Source of the DNA: Bradyrhizobium sp. S69
Lineage (GTDB): Bacteria > Pseudomonadota > Alphaproteobacteria > Rhizobiales > Xanthobacteraceae
Length of the DNA: 64,000 nt
Direction of reading: 5' to 3'
Assembly (NCBI RefSeq): GCF_009766005.1
Contig: NZ_LMUK01000009.1
Coordinates: 1-64,000, forward strand
Shown here: positions 26,095 to 34,441 of the stretch, one piece after another
How the letters are laid out: each line of letters begins with the position of its first letter
Numbering within the stretch: position 1 is the stretch's first letter
Notes under the pieces: generated by a model
What the model was told of the DNA's origin: nothing
The model's input: only the letters and a program-made list of their open reading frames with translations
Databases searched by the model: none
Position numbers and translations under genes: made by a program

Positions 26095-27324
26095 ATGCCA
26101 GATACACTGATCAAGGTCGATCTCACGCAGTCGGCTTATGAAAACGACAAGATCCACAACCGCTGGCATCCCGATATCCCGATCGTGGAGTGGGTCAGTC
26201 CGGGCGACGACTTCATCATCGAGACCGTCGACTGGACCGGCGGCTTCATCAAGAACAACGATTCGGCCGATGACGTGCGCGACATCGATCTATCGATCGT
26301 GCACTTCCTGTCCGGCCCGATCGGCGTCAAGGGCGCGGAGCCCGGCGATCTCCTGGTGGTCGATCTGCTCGATGTCGGTCCGCTGAAGGAAAGCCTCTGG
26401 GGCTTTAATGGCTTCTTCTCCAAGCAAAATGGCGGCGGCTTCCTGACCGATCATTTCCCGCTGGCGCAGAAATCGATCTGGGACATCAAGGGCCTCTACA
26501 CCTCGTCGCGCCATATCCCCGGCGTGAATTTCGCCGGCCTGATCCATCCGGGCCTGATCGGCTGTCTGCCGGATCCGAAGATGCTGGCGACCTGGAACGA
26601 GCGCGAGGCCGCGCTCATCGCGACCGATCCGACCCGGGTGCCCGGATTGGCCAACCCGCCATTCGCCCCGACCGCGCATGCCGGCCAGGCCAAGGGCGAC
26701 GCCAAGGCCAAGATCGGCGCCGAAGGCGCCCGCACGGTGCCGCCGCGCGAACATGGCGGCAACTGCGACATCAAGGATCTGTCGCGCGGCTCGAAGATCT
26801 ACTTCCCGGTCTATGTGCCTGGCGCCGGTCTCTCGATGGGCGACCTGCATTTCAGCCAGGGCGACGGCGAAATCACCTTCTGCGGCGCCATCGAAATGGC
26901 GGGCTGGCTGCACATCAAGGTCGACCTCATCAAGGGCGGCGTCGCCAAATACGGCATCAAGAATCCCGTGTTCAAGCCGTCGCCGATCACGCCGAACTAC
27001 AAGGACTATCTGATCTTCGAGGGCATCTCGGTCGACGAGCAAGGCAAGCAGCATTATCTCGATGTGCACATTGCCTATCGCCAGGCCTGCCTGAACGCGA
27101 TCGAATATCTCAAGAAGTTCGGCTATTCCGGCGCCCAGGCTTACTCGATCCTCGGCACCGCGCCGTGCCAGGGCCACATCTCGGGCGTGGTCGACGTCCC
27201 GAACGCCTGCGCGACGTTGTGGCTGCCGACGGAGATATTCGACTTCGACATCATGCCGTCGTCGGGCGGTCCGATCAAACACATCAAGGGCGACATCCAG
27301 ATGCCGCTCTCACAGGACAAGTAG
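26095..27324 (+). CDS. fmdA: Formamidase
   Basis: A 409-residue enzyme of the FmdA/AmdA acetamidase-formamidase family; it hydrolyses formamide (and perhaps acetamide) to ammonia and the acid. The length fits the family. Recognisable blocks are HNRWHPDIPIVEWVSPGDDF, HPGLIGCLPD, EHGGNCDIKDLSRGSK, SMGDLHFSQGDGEITFCGAI and HISGVVDVPNACATLWLPTE. ATG 26095 follows AGGGGAGC. Its position after urtE makes the transporter a likely amide importer, with nitrogen supply as the purpose. Confidence 0.96.
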   Translation: MPDTLIKVDLTQSAYENDKIHNRWHPDIPIVEWVSPGDDFIIETVDWTGGFIKNNDSADDVRDIDLSIVHFLSGPIGVKGAEPGDLLVVDLLDVGPLKESLWGFNGFFSKQNGGGFLTDHFPLAQKSIWDIKGLYTSSRHIPGVNFAGLIHPGLIGCLPDPKMLATWNEREAALIATDPTRVPGLANPPFAPTAHAGQAKGDAKAKIGAEGARTVPPREHGGNCDIKDLSRGSKIYFPVYVPGAGLSMGDLHFSQGDGEITFCGAIEMAGWLHIKVDLIKGGVAKYGIKNPVFKPSPITPNYKDYLIFEGISVDEQGKQHYLDVHIAYRQACLNAIEYLKKFGYSGAQAYSILGTAPCQGHISGVVDVPNACATLWLPTEIFDFDIMPSSGGPIKHIKGDIQMPLSQDK

Positions 27325-27383
27325 CTCCCTGCGACGGGGCGTGGGGCGGTGCGTATTTGCCGCCCCACATCCACTCGCATGTA

Positions 27384-27456
27384 GAGCATGATCCGGAAAA
27401 GTGGACACCGGTTTTCCTCGGGACAAACGCGAAGGGTTTGCCCGGAGATCATGCTC
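27384..27456. repeat. Palindromic intergenic repeat (family B)
   Basis: Outer arms GAGCATGATC (27384-27393) and GATCATGCTC (27447-27456) are exact inverted repeats. Inside are CGGAAAA/TTTTCC and a mirrored AACGCGAAGGGTT core. This AAGTGGACACCGGTTTTCC element is, from memory, common in Bradyrhizobiaceae intergenic DNA. It lies between fmdA and fmdB without a clear T-run. Confidence 0.8.
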
Positions 27457-27490
27457 AAAATAAAGAGATCGAAGCGCTGGGGAGAATAAA

Positions 27491-27832
27491 ATGCCTGTTT
27501 ACGATTATCTCTGTAACGAGTGCGGTCCGTTCACCGATATGCGCCCGATGGCGGAATGCGACGAGCCGCAGGATTGTCCACAATGCGCCAGCGAAGCGCC
27601 GCGCGCGATCCTGACCGCGCCGAATTTTTTCTGCATGTCGTCCGACAAGCGCAAGGCGCACGCCACCAACGAACGCAGCTCCAACGCGCCGAAGACGGTC
27701 GATCAATACAAGGCGTCGCATGGCCCGGGCTGCGGCTGCTGTTCGAGCGGCAAGCCGGCGCGTCTGGTGACCAAGACCAAAAGCGGCGCCAAGAGTTTTC
27801 CAACCGCGCGACCGTGGATGATCAGCCACTAG
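27491..27832 (+). CDS. fmdB: FmdB-family zinc-ribbon protein
   Basis: A 113-residue protein starting with the FmdB zinc ribbon MPVYDYLCNECG...CPQC (Cys pairs at 8/11 and 30/33). A longer tail carries a second cysteine cluster, GPGCGCCSSG. FmdB was named as a putative regulator of formamidase genes in Methylophilus. Its place behind fmdA fits that, though its mechanism is not known. GGGGAGAATAAA precedes the ATG. Confidence 0.92.
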   Translation: MPVYDYLCNECGPFTDMRPMAECDEPQDCPQCASEAPRAILTAPNFFCMSSDKRKAHATNERSSNAPKTVDQYKASHGPGCGCCSSGKPARLVTKTKSGAKSFPTARPWMISH

Positions 27833-27872
27833 CGGGTGATTGGGAATAGGTCCGGCGCAGCGTCGTGGACCA

Positions 27873-28029
27873 CCTCTCCCCGCCGGGGAGAGGTCGATTT
27901 GCGCAGCAAATCGGGTGAGGGGCACTTAACGAGAGGCCGTAACCCCTCACCCCAACCCTCTCCCGATCGAAGTCGGATATATCCGACTTCGATCGATATG
28001 ATGCCCAACTCGGGTAAACCCGAGTTGGG
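27873..28029. repeat. Composite of nested palindromes
   Basis: The convergent gap after fmdB (27833-28097) holds no gene but several near-perfect palindromes: CCTCTCCCC-GCC-GGGGAGAGG (27873-27893), a perfect 30-bp palindrome with half-site GATCGAAGTCGGATA (27965-27994), and CCCAACTCGGGT-AA-ACCCGAGTTGGG (28004-28029). The outer CCTCTCCCC and GGGAGAGG borders suggest that palindromes were inserted inside an older repeat. Confidence 0.8.
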
Positions 28030-28097
28030 TGGGAGAGGCAGCGCGCTCCCGTTGCTGCTATCGCTTGATCTAATCTCATCTCACCGGGCTTTGGTCC

Positions 28098-28823
28098 TCA
28101 ATCCCGGCCGGCCTCGATCATGGCTTGCGCGAGGCGTGCCGGATTTGAGAAGCACAATTCGTGGCTGCCCGGCACCTGGACCAGGCGAAACAGTCCGAGC
28201 TTCTGCGACAGCCGCGGATGCCAGGGCAGGCCATGCGGCAGTGCGGTGTCCTCGGTGCAGTTGATGTAGGACTTCGGCATCGTCATTTCGGCAGGATTGG
28301 TGCGCAGCGATATCTTGTCGGTAAACGTCTTCATCGGGTGCGGATTGAGAATGTCATAGGCCCGCTGCGCGGTTTCCAGATCCGCATCGTTGATGAAGGC
28401 TTCGCGCCAGATCGGAAACGGCAGCACCACCGAGCCGTCGCCGCGCTCGGCAAAGACGGCGTCGAACAGCCCGACATATTGCGGCGGCACCATATCGTTG
28501 AGGCACTCGCCATTGTCGGGGACGAACGCATTCCAGTAGACGAGACGGCGTATCCGCTCGGCGGCGCGATCGGCCACGCCGGTGATGACCATCCCGCCAT
28601 AGCTATGCCCGACCAGCACGACGTCTTTCAGGTTGTTCTCGGCGAGATAATCGACGATCGACTGGATCGCTTCGTCAAGCCCGCTGGTCTTGGCGTCGCC
28701 GGGGCGGTTGCCCCTCAGGGTGGGGGTGAAGACGGTATGGCCGGCAGCCCGGATCACAGTCGCGACCGGCTCCAATTCCGCGCCGGTATGCCAGGCGCCG
28801 TGGACGAGGACGTAGGTGGACAT
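28098..28823 (-). CDS. Alpha/beta-fold hydrolase (esterase-like)
   Basis: A 241-residue single-domain alpha/beta hydrolase. The oxyanion region is LVHGAWHTG, the nucleophile Ser74 lies in VGHSYGGMV, and the C-terminal His is in VPGSHELCFSNP. The sequence resembles small esterases of the salicylate-methylesterase/hydroxynitrile-lyase-like group. It is divergent from an AraC-type regulator gene (28990), which may control it. Substrate is unknown. Confidence 0.88.
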   Translation of the reverse strand: MSTYVLVHGAWHTGAELEPVATVIRAAGHTVFTPTLRGNRPGDAKTSGLDEAIQSIVDYLAENNLKDVVLVGHSYGGMVITGVADRAAERIRRLVYWNAFVPDNGECLNDMVPPQYVGLFDAVFAERGDGSVVLPFPIWREAFINDADLETAQRAYDILNPHPMKTFTDKISLRTNPAEMTMPKSYINCTEDTALPHGLPWHPRLSQKLGLFRLVQVPGSHELCFSNPARLAQAMIEAGRD

Positions 28824-28989
28824 GTTGAAGCCCCTTGGTCGGTTGTGGTTAGATGGTTGTCAGGCAGGCGCGCTTGCCCGGATTCCCTTAAATTGGGGGC
28901 GGTCCGTCGATTGCCTGATCGCATCCTAGGATTGGCGCCAAGCCCGCGCTTGGCCGAGGCTGAACAAGATTGGTCTGGGAGTGCACTCG

Positions 28990-30003
28990 ATGGGACACGG
29001 CCTTCACACCGGCAGCGCGCCTCCGGAACGACCCCGCCAGTTCGTCTGGGAGACCAATGAAGCCAGGCCGGTCGAACAGTTCGCCTATTATCGCGAGGCG
29101 ATATGCCAGGCGTTCATGAATCTGACGCCGGAGCCACCGGCCGCGGCGCGCTTTCGGGCCAAGGTCGAATCGGTCCGGCTTGGCCAGGGTGCGCTCAATC
29201 GGGTGTCGTTTCCGCAGCACATCGTCCGGCGTACGCCTGCCGACATCGCCGCATCCCGCAGCCGTTGCTATTATCTCAATTTGAAGCTGGCGGGCCGCAG
29301 CCATATCCAGCAGGCGGGGCGCGATGTGGTGCTGTCGCCGGGGCAGGTCGGGATATTCGACAGCGGGCAGTTGTTCGCGCTACATCACGACGGGGCGGCA
29401 TCGTTCAAGGTGGCTTCGTTCTGGGTACCGTATCAGGACCTGCACGACCGCCTGCCGGGTTCGTTCGATTTCGCGGCGACGCGCCTTTCCGATGATCCGT
29501 TCGTCGGCCATCTCATCGCGGAGACGGCGCGGACGTTGAACTCAACCGCGCAGACCGCGTCCGAGAGCGACAGCGTCCGGCTGTTCGACGTCATGCTCGA
29601 CCTCGTGGCCTTGAGCCTGTCGCGACAGAGCCGGGCCCGCACGGCGGAGGCGGCGAACTTTGCCGACGCGACGGTGCTGGCGTTGCAGCGTGCGGTTCAC
29701 GACCGACTCCGGCAGCCCAGTCTCTCACCGTCGACGGTTGCCGCCGTGGTCGGGATCAGCGAACGATATGTTCACAAGCTGTTCGAGCGAACCGGCAGCA
29801 CGTTTGCCGCTTACGTGATCGATCGCCGCCTCGATGGCGCGGCGGCCGATCTGACACGTCCGGCGTTGGCGGGGCGGACCGCGGGAGCGATTGCGTTCGA
29901 CTGGGGTTTTTCCGATTTGTCGCACTTCACGCGGCGCTTCAAGCAACGCTTTGGATGCACACCCGGCGAATGGCGCCATCGGCCGGCTGCGCCAGCACAC
30001 TAG
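28990..30003 (+). CDS. AraC-family transcriptional regulator
   Basis: A 337-residue regulator with an N-terminal cupin-like ligand domain (about 60-200, containing VVLSPGQVGIFDSGQLFAL) and a C-terminal double helix-turn-helix (LSPSTVAAVVGISERYVHKL and AIAFDWGFSDLSHFTRRFKQ, ending RFGCTPGEWR). GTG at 28981 could also start it; ATG 28990 is preferred. It is divergently placed from the hydrolase gene, a common regulator-target arrangement. Effector unknown. Confidence 0.9.
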   Translation: MGHGLHTGSAPPERPRQFVWETNEARPVEQFAYYREAICQAFMNLTPEPPAAARFRAKVESVRLGQGALNRVSFPQHIVRRTPADIAASRSRCYYLNLKLAGRSHIQQAGRDVVLSPGQVGIFDSGQLFALHHDGAASFKVASFWVPYQDLHDRLPGSFDFAATRLSDDPFVGHLIAETARTLNSTAQTASESDSVRLFDVMLDLVALSLSRQSRARTAEAANFADATVLALQRAVHDRLRQPSLSPSTVAAVVGISERYVHKLFERTGSTFAAYVIDRRLDGAAADLTRPALAGRTAGAIAFDWGFSDLSHFTRRFKQRFGCTPGEWRHRPAAPAH

Positions 30004-30021
30004 CGCTGTGATTCACAAGGC

Positions 30022-30591
30022 TCATCGATCGGGTTCGATCATGGTGGCGTGCAGCAGATAGCGTTCGGGGCCCGACGTCAGCGCATCGAACGGCCAGCAG
30101 GTCGACAGCACCAGCCCGTAGCCGTCGGCCAGCGGATCGATATCAGAGGCATCGAAGCGCACCACCGAACTAGAGTCCGCGCGATAGCGGAACATCCGGC
30201 CATCGCTGCGCGTGACGTCGATCTCGTCGCCGATGGCGACGTTGCGCAGAAAGCGAAAATGCGTATCGCGGTGGGCGGAATAGACCGCGACGCCGCGTTC
30301 GCCGGCATCGGGTGTCAGTTCGACATGGCCGGGGCCGAAAGCAAGCGCCTGTCCGCTAGAGCCCGATAGCACGATGGCGCTGGCGCCGATGCGCTTCACC
30401 TCGATGCGCGCAACCGGCCAGGTATCCGCCCACGACCAGGGTTTTGTCGGATGACCGGTTGCGATGGTCGCATCAAACGCCCGCTCCAGCAGAACCTGCG
30501 CGAGCAACGCCTTGGCGTGGATGTAAGCGCCCTGGCCGAGCAGCAGGAGGCCGATGAGCGTGAGCAGGAGGGGAGTGATGAAACGGGGCAT
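30022..30591 (-). CDS. Class GN (marine-proteobacterial type) sortase
   Basis: A small membrane-anchored transpeptidase (189 residues from ATG 30591). The N-terminal hydrophobic anchor is ITPLLLTLIGLLLLGQGAYI. Numbered from the upstream ATG at 30609, the catalytic residues are His113 (YSAHRDTHF), Cys171 (LSTCWPF) and Arg183 (GPERYLLHA), the sortase triad. The 30609 start overlaps a repeat arm, so 30591 is preferred. Its likely substrate is encoded just upstream on the same strand and ends in LPKTA plus membrane anchor. Such dedicated one-substrate sortases occur in Gram-negative bacteria; their biological purpose is not well known. Confidence 0.9.
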   Translation of the reverse strand: MPRFITPLLLTLIGLLLLGQGAYIHAKALLAQVLLERAFDATIATGHPTKPWSWADTWPVARIEVKRIGASAIVLSGSSGQALAFGPGHVELTPDAGERGVAVYSAHRDTHFRFLRNVAIGDEIDVTRSDGRMFRYRADSSSVVRFDASDIDPLADGYGLVLSTCWPFDALTSGPERYLLHATMIEPDR

Positions 30592-30603
30592 GTGATTCAC
30601 TTT

Positions 30604-30684
30604 CGTCATTGCGAGCGAAGCGAAGCAATCCAGGGCAACAAGGAAGAGCTGGATTGCTTCGTCGCTTCGCTCCTCGCAATGACG
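30604..30684. repeat. Inverted repeat (family C) between sortase and target genes
   Basis: Left arm CGTCATTGCGAGCGAAGCGA (from 30604) continues to AGCAATCCAG at 30633 and pairs with the right arm CTGGATTGCTTC...CTCGCAATGACG (30649-30684). This TCATTGCGAGCGAAGCGAAG element is a widespread intergenic repeat. Its left edge reaches the upstream possible start codon of the sortase gene. Confidence 0.85.
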
Positions 30685-30710
30685 GTGGAGAGGTCATTCG
30701 ACAAAAACTC

Positions 30711-30748
30711 GCGCGCGCGGCCCTTGGGGGACGGAGGGCCGCGCGCGC
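30711..30748 (-). terminator. GC-rich stem-loop after the sortase-target gene
   Basis: A perfect 14-bp stem (GCGCGCGCGGCCCT with AGGGCCGCGCGCGC, 10-base loop) begins about 44 bp beyond the target-protein stop on the minus strand. There is no T-run. It may reduce read-through into the sortase gene, making substrate more abundant than enzyme. Confidence 0.55.
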
Positions 30749-30791
30749 TTTGCAGGAGGAGGGTGGGGCGCCTCCTCCATCTCGCGCGACG

Positions 30792-33116
30792 TCAGTTCGC
30801 AAACCGCTGACGCCGGTTCAACAGCAGCCACATCAGGCCCAGCATCAAGAGGATCGAGCCCGCGATCATCCTGAGTTCAGCGTCGGTCGCGGTCTTCGGC
30901 AACTTGACCGCGTCGGGCATCGGCGCGGGCAGCGCGCGTTTCATCGCGGTCTGGCCTTTGACATCGCCGGCGTCGGCGCGGCGCTCTTTCAACGGTGCAG
31001 GCAATTGCGGGCGGTCGCCGAATACTTTGGCAAAATCCCAGCCCGCCGGCAGATTGAGCGGCAGATCGGTCAGCTTCAGCGGCTCGCCTTCGGGACGGCT
31101 CGGCGTGGTGTCGACTGCGACGAGGCTGGTCAGCCGGGTCACCAATTGGTGCTGCAACGCGAGCGCCAGAATGGTCTTGTCGGCATCCTCGGGGCTGACC
31201 TGGCGCGTGGTGCGCGCGATCTCGGCGTCGCTGATCTTGCGACGCGCCCATAGTTTGGAGAGGCCCTTGCCTTCGGCCGCATTGGCCAGCGGAAGGGTCA
31301 CGACCCAGGGCCGGTCGCCGATGCGCCCCTTGAACTCGACCGAGCCTTTGAGTTTGTCGAGTTTTGCGGCCAGCACCAGCGGCTCGCCGCGATAGAGGTC
31401 GGGGATCGCAGCCGGCGTAAAGTCCGCGGCGGCGTCGGAGAATTTGGCGACAAGATTCGTCACCGCGGGATTCTCCAGCTTGGCGAACAGGCCGCGCATG
31501 CGCTCCTCGACCTGGTCGACCGAACCGATATGGGTGAAGGCGCCGCGTCCGAGTTCGGCGGCGCGCGTCATCAGATAGGTGTTGGGCGCCGAGCCGATCC
31601 CGACCATGAACACCCGCGAGCGGCCGCGCATCGCATTAATGGTTTCGAACAATTGCTCTTCATTGCCGATATCGCCATCGGTCAGGAACACCACCTGGCG
31701 CAGCGTATTGCTATCGGCGCCGGAATGATCGGTCAGCGCCGCGCGCATCGCCGGCACCATTTCGGTGCCGCCTTGCGCCTGCAAAGCCGTGACGAACGCG
31801 GTGGCCTCGGCGATATGCGCGGCATCGGCCGGCACCGAATCCGCGAATAGCACGTCCATGGTGTGATCGAAGCGGATCACGTTGAAGCGGTCACCGGCTT
31901 GCAGGCGGCCGAGGCCGTAGATCAGGCTGGCCTTGGCCTGCGTGATAGAGGTGCCGCCCATCGAGCCGGAATTGTCGATCACGAAGACCACCTCGCGGGG
32001 CAGCGGTTTCTGTTCGGCCTGCTCGACCGCGGGCGGCGTGACAAAAGCCAGCACATAGTCGGCATCGCCGACATGCTCGCGGAACAGCCCGACCGATGGC
32101 GCCTGTTCCGCCGCCGGCTTCCAGGTCAATTCGAAGTCGCGATCGGCCGGCACCGGACCGTCGGCGAGCGTGATGGTTCGCGTGGCCGCATCGGGGCTAT
32201 CGATCTTGACGGCATGGAACGGGCTCTTGACGTCGCCAAGCGGAAAGCCGGCCTGCAAATGCACGGTGATCGTGGTCGGATTGACCGGCGCATGCAGCGC
32301 GGGGTCCAGCACCTGCGACGTAATGCGGTCGCGATCCGGCACCGGATCCGAGACGGTCGCACCCCAGCCGCCGCCGTCGGCGCGCAGATCGACGCTCTGC
32401 ACCACGGGCGCCGGCGTGTAGCGCGGCCCGACCACCAGCGGCACCCGCAACGAGAATTCATTGCCGGATTGATGCACCGGCTCCTGGTACTCGATCTGCA
32501 CCAGCACGGTTTCGCCGGGACCGATATTGGCGACCGAATTGGTGAACATATTCGGCCGTTCCTGTTCGGTCAGCGCCGCCTTGCGACCGCTGGCGCGCGC
32601 CTGTTCGTAAATCACTTTGGCCTGCTGCCGCTCCTTGATGTCGCCGACAATGACGCGGTCGCCGACCACCATCTTGAGCGTATCGACGGCGCCGCCGTCG
32701 GGCAGCGGATAGACGTAAGTCGCCTCGACCCAACTTTGCGTCGGGTTGCGAAAAATCTGCGTGACGCGGGCGCGGATGGTCGGCCCCGACACCGTGAGGT
32801 CGACATCGACGCCGAGCCTGATAGCATCGGCATAGCCGTCGTCGGTCTTGAGCAGCAGCGTGCCGGTGTGCGCATCGCCCGGTCGCGCGAACACCTGTGG
32901 CGCTTCCTGTGACCACACCGGCTCGAAGCTGACAAACAGCGCGGCAAACCCAATCAGGATCACGGTGAGGCATTGCATCACCACGAACAGCAGCAGCCGT
33001 GTCAGGCTCGCCAGGTTAGAGGGCCCGAGATTCAGGGCCCGCAGAGACAAGGCTGCGAGGTTGGCGTGCCGGTAAGTCTCACTCTCGTCGCAAGTCGTCT
33101 CGTCGCAGGTGGTCAT
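30792..33116 (-). CDS. Sortase target protein with VIT and VWA domains
   Basis: A 774-residue envelope protein. It has an N-terminal membrane/signal segment (about 40-66), a VIT domain (about 78-215), a VWA domain with metal-site motif DNSGSMGG (from Asp381), a long C-terminal region and a sorting signal: LPKTATDAE (from residue 739), hydrophobic AGSILLMLGLMWLLL, then basic NRRQR. This is the architecture of marine-proteobacterial sortase target proteins. ATG 33116 has GGGGAG at 8 bp; GTG 33125 does not. The sortase lies downstream on the same strand. Cargo function (adhesion, metal-dependent binding) is inferred. Confidence 0.92.
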   Translation of the reverse strand: MTTCDETTCDESETYRHANLAALSLRALNLGPSNLASLTRLLLFVVMQCLTVILIGFAALFVSFEPVWSQEAPQVFARPGDAHTGTLLLKTDDGYADAIRLGVDVDLTVSGPTIRARVTQIFRNPTQSWVEATYVYPLPDGGAVDTLKMVVGDRVIVGDIKERQQAKVIYEQARASGRKAALTEQERPNMFTNSVANIGPGETVLVQIEYQEPVHQSGNEFSLRVPLVVGPRYTPAPVVQSVDLRADGGGWGATVSDPVPDRDRITSQVLDPALHAPVNPTTITVHLQAGFPLGDVKSPFHAVKIDSPDAATRTITLADGPVPADRDFELTWKPAAEQAPSVGLFREHVGDADYVLAFVTPPAVEQAEQKPLPREVVFVIDNSGSMGGTSITQAKASLIYGLGRLQAGDRFNVIRFDHTMDVLFADSVPADAAHIAEATAFVTALQAQGGTEMVPAMRAALTDHSGADSNTLRQVVFLTDGDIGNEEQLFETINAMRGRSRVFMVGIGSAPNTYLMTRAAELGRGAFTHIGSVDQVEERMRGLFAKLENPAVTNLVAKFSDAAADFTPAAIPDLYRGEPLVLAAKLDKLKGSVEFKGRIGDRPWVVTLPLANAAEGKGLSKLWARRKISDAEIARTTRQVSPEDADKTILALALQHQLVTRLTSLVAVDTTPSRPEGEPLKLTDLPLNLPAGWDFAKVFGDRPQLPAPLKERRADAGDVKGQTAMKRALPAPMPDAVKLPKTATDAELRMIAGSILLMLGLMWLLLNRRQRFAN

Positions 33117-33238
33117 TTTCGTCACTCCCCGAAGGACATCTTCGTCGCGTCGATTTGTGCGGAACGGCCGTCGTGGCGCGAGCGGAATGATCGGCCTAGT
33201 TCCGGCGTTGTCCGGCTTGGAACGCCGCGGCCGATGGC

Positions 33239-33268
33239 GGCTTTGTGCGGCTTTGTGCGGAGATGTGC
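33239..33268. promoter_or_regulatory. Three 10-bp direct repeats before the XRE regulator gene
   Basis: GGCTTTGTGC occurs twice in direct succession (33239-33258), followed by the related GGAGATGTGC (33259-33268). The spacing of one helical turn puts the repeats on one DNA face. They lie in the gap between the divergent sortase-target and XRE genes, so they could be binding sites for the XRE protein. This is a candidate only. Confidence 0.4.
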
Positions 33269-33305
33269 GTCTGCTACACTACGGGAAGAGTTAGCAGGGG
33301 TGACC

Positions 33306-34094
33306 ATGCAGACGACGGACAAGCCGCTTTCTGACGAGCAAAGCCAGCAGGTGGCCGAGACCATTCGCGAGGAAATCGCGCGCCGCCGCATCTCCCGGCA
33401 AGCGCTGGCCGAGCAGGCCAAGCTCAGTCTTTCCACGCTGGAAAAAGTGCTCGGCGGCCGCCGCCCGTTCACCTTGGCAACCACCGTGCGGCTCGAACAG
33501 GCGCTGGGGGTTTCGCTGCGCAAGGCCCAGGAAAAGACACCGGACAAGACACGGGATTTGGCCGCGCCTGTCATCGCCGTCAGCGGCGACGTCGCGCCGG
33601 ACAGTCTGGGGGCGTATTCGCGCCGCGCGGTGACGCATCTGGAAGGCGGCTATGTGACGCTGCGGCCGTCGTTCGGCGACAAAGAGTCGATCTACGTCTA
33701 TCGCACCGAGATCAGCTGGGATGAAGCGGCCTCGTCGCTGGTATTCCGCGAAGGCGAGCGAACCGACGCGGCCTACACGCAGTTCGGTTCGGTCGCGGTG
33801 CCGCACCAATCCGGCTTTATCTATCTGGTCACCAACCAGCACGGTCAGCATCGCCTGATCACGGTATCGCGTCCGACCATCTCGGGCGAGATGTACGGCA
33901 TCATCACCACGCTGTTGGCCGGACGCGGTTCGGTGCTGACGCCGATCGCAGCCCCGATCGTGTTGTTGCCGGCCAGGATGATCCCGTCTCCGACCGTCGG
34001 GCGGATTTCATCCGGCGACGTCAATTACGCGCTCTATCGCGAGTATCTGCGCCGTACCATCGACGAGCCGTTCGCGATTTTGTTGCCGGGGTAG
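33306..34094 (+). CDS. XRE-type helix-turn-helix regulator
   Basis: A 262-residue protein. Residues about 15-72 form a Cro/CI-type HTH (ISRQALAEQAKLSLSTLEKV, then TVRLEQALGV). The C-terminal 170 residues are a beta-rich domain (YSRRAVTHLEGGYVTLRPSF...YRTEISWDEAASSLVFRE) that I do not recognise as a named ligand domain. ATG 33306 follows AGCAGGGGTGACC; longer upstream readings run through non-coding repeats. It is divergent from the sortase-target gene and might control it. Confidence 0.82.
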   Translation: MQTTDKPLSDEQSQQVAETIREEIARRRISRQALAEQAKLSLSTLEKVLGGRRPFTLATTVRLEQALGVSLRKAQEKTPDKTRDLAAPVIAVSGDVAPDSLGAYSRRAVTHLEGGYVTLRPSFGDKESIYVYRTEISWDEAASSLVFREGERTDAAYTQFGSVAVPHQSGFIYLVTNQHGQHRLITVSRPTISGEMYGIITTLLAGRGSVLTPIAAPIVLLPARMIPSPTVGRISSGDVNYALYREYLRRTIDEPFAILLPG

Positions 34095-34140
34095 CTCAGC
34101 GGGTCGTCCCTGCGAACGAGCCTGTGAAACTATCTCGGCC

Positions 34141-34333
34141 GTCATCCTGAGAGGCCGTGAAACAATGGACGCCGTCATCCAAGGTGCGAGCTCTCCCGGC
34201 AGCGCACTTGCGCTGTCCGGTGCGAGCCTCGAAGGATGGTGTTCAGCATCGTGCTTGCGGCCATCCTTCGAGGCGCGCAAGAAAGAGCGCGCACCTCACG
34301 GGTGAACGCAATTGCGTTCATCCCGGGGATGAC
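34141..34333. repeat. REP family A copy with 28-bp insert
   Basis: A doubled left end (GTCATCCTGAGAGG at 34141 and GTCATCCAAGGTGCGAGC at 34174) leads into the usual core and a right end interrupted by the 28-bp module centred on TGAACGCAATTGCGTTCA (34303-34320), ending GGGGATGAC. It occupies most of the 347-bp gene-free stretch 34095-34441. Confidence 0.8.
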
Positions 34334-34394
34334 GGTTCCGGTGTGTCCCGGCGCCTTACGCGCAATTGCGCGCTAGGCAGGGACGACATATGCG

Positions 34395-34434
34395 CTCCCT
34401 CTCCCCGCAAGCGGTCGCAAGCGGGGAGAGGGAG
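34395..34434 (-). terminator. Strong hairpin after the branched-chain-type binding-protein gene
   Basis: A perfect 14-bp stem (CTCCCTCTCCCCGC with GCGGGGAGAGGGAG, 12-base loop) begins 8 bp past the stop of the minus-strand gene. No T-run follows, so it may be an RNA-stabilising or Rho-assisted end, or another member of the CTCTCCCC repeat family. Confidence 0.6.
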
Positions 34435-34441
34435 AATAATC

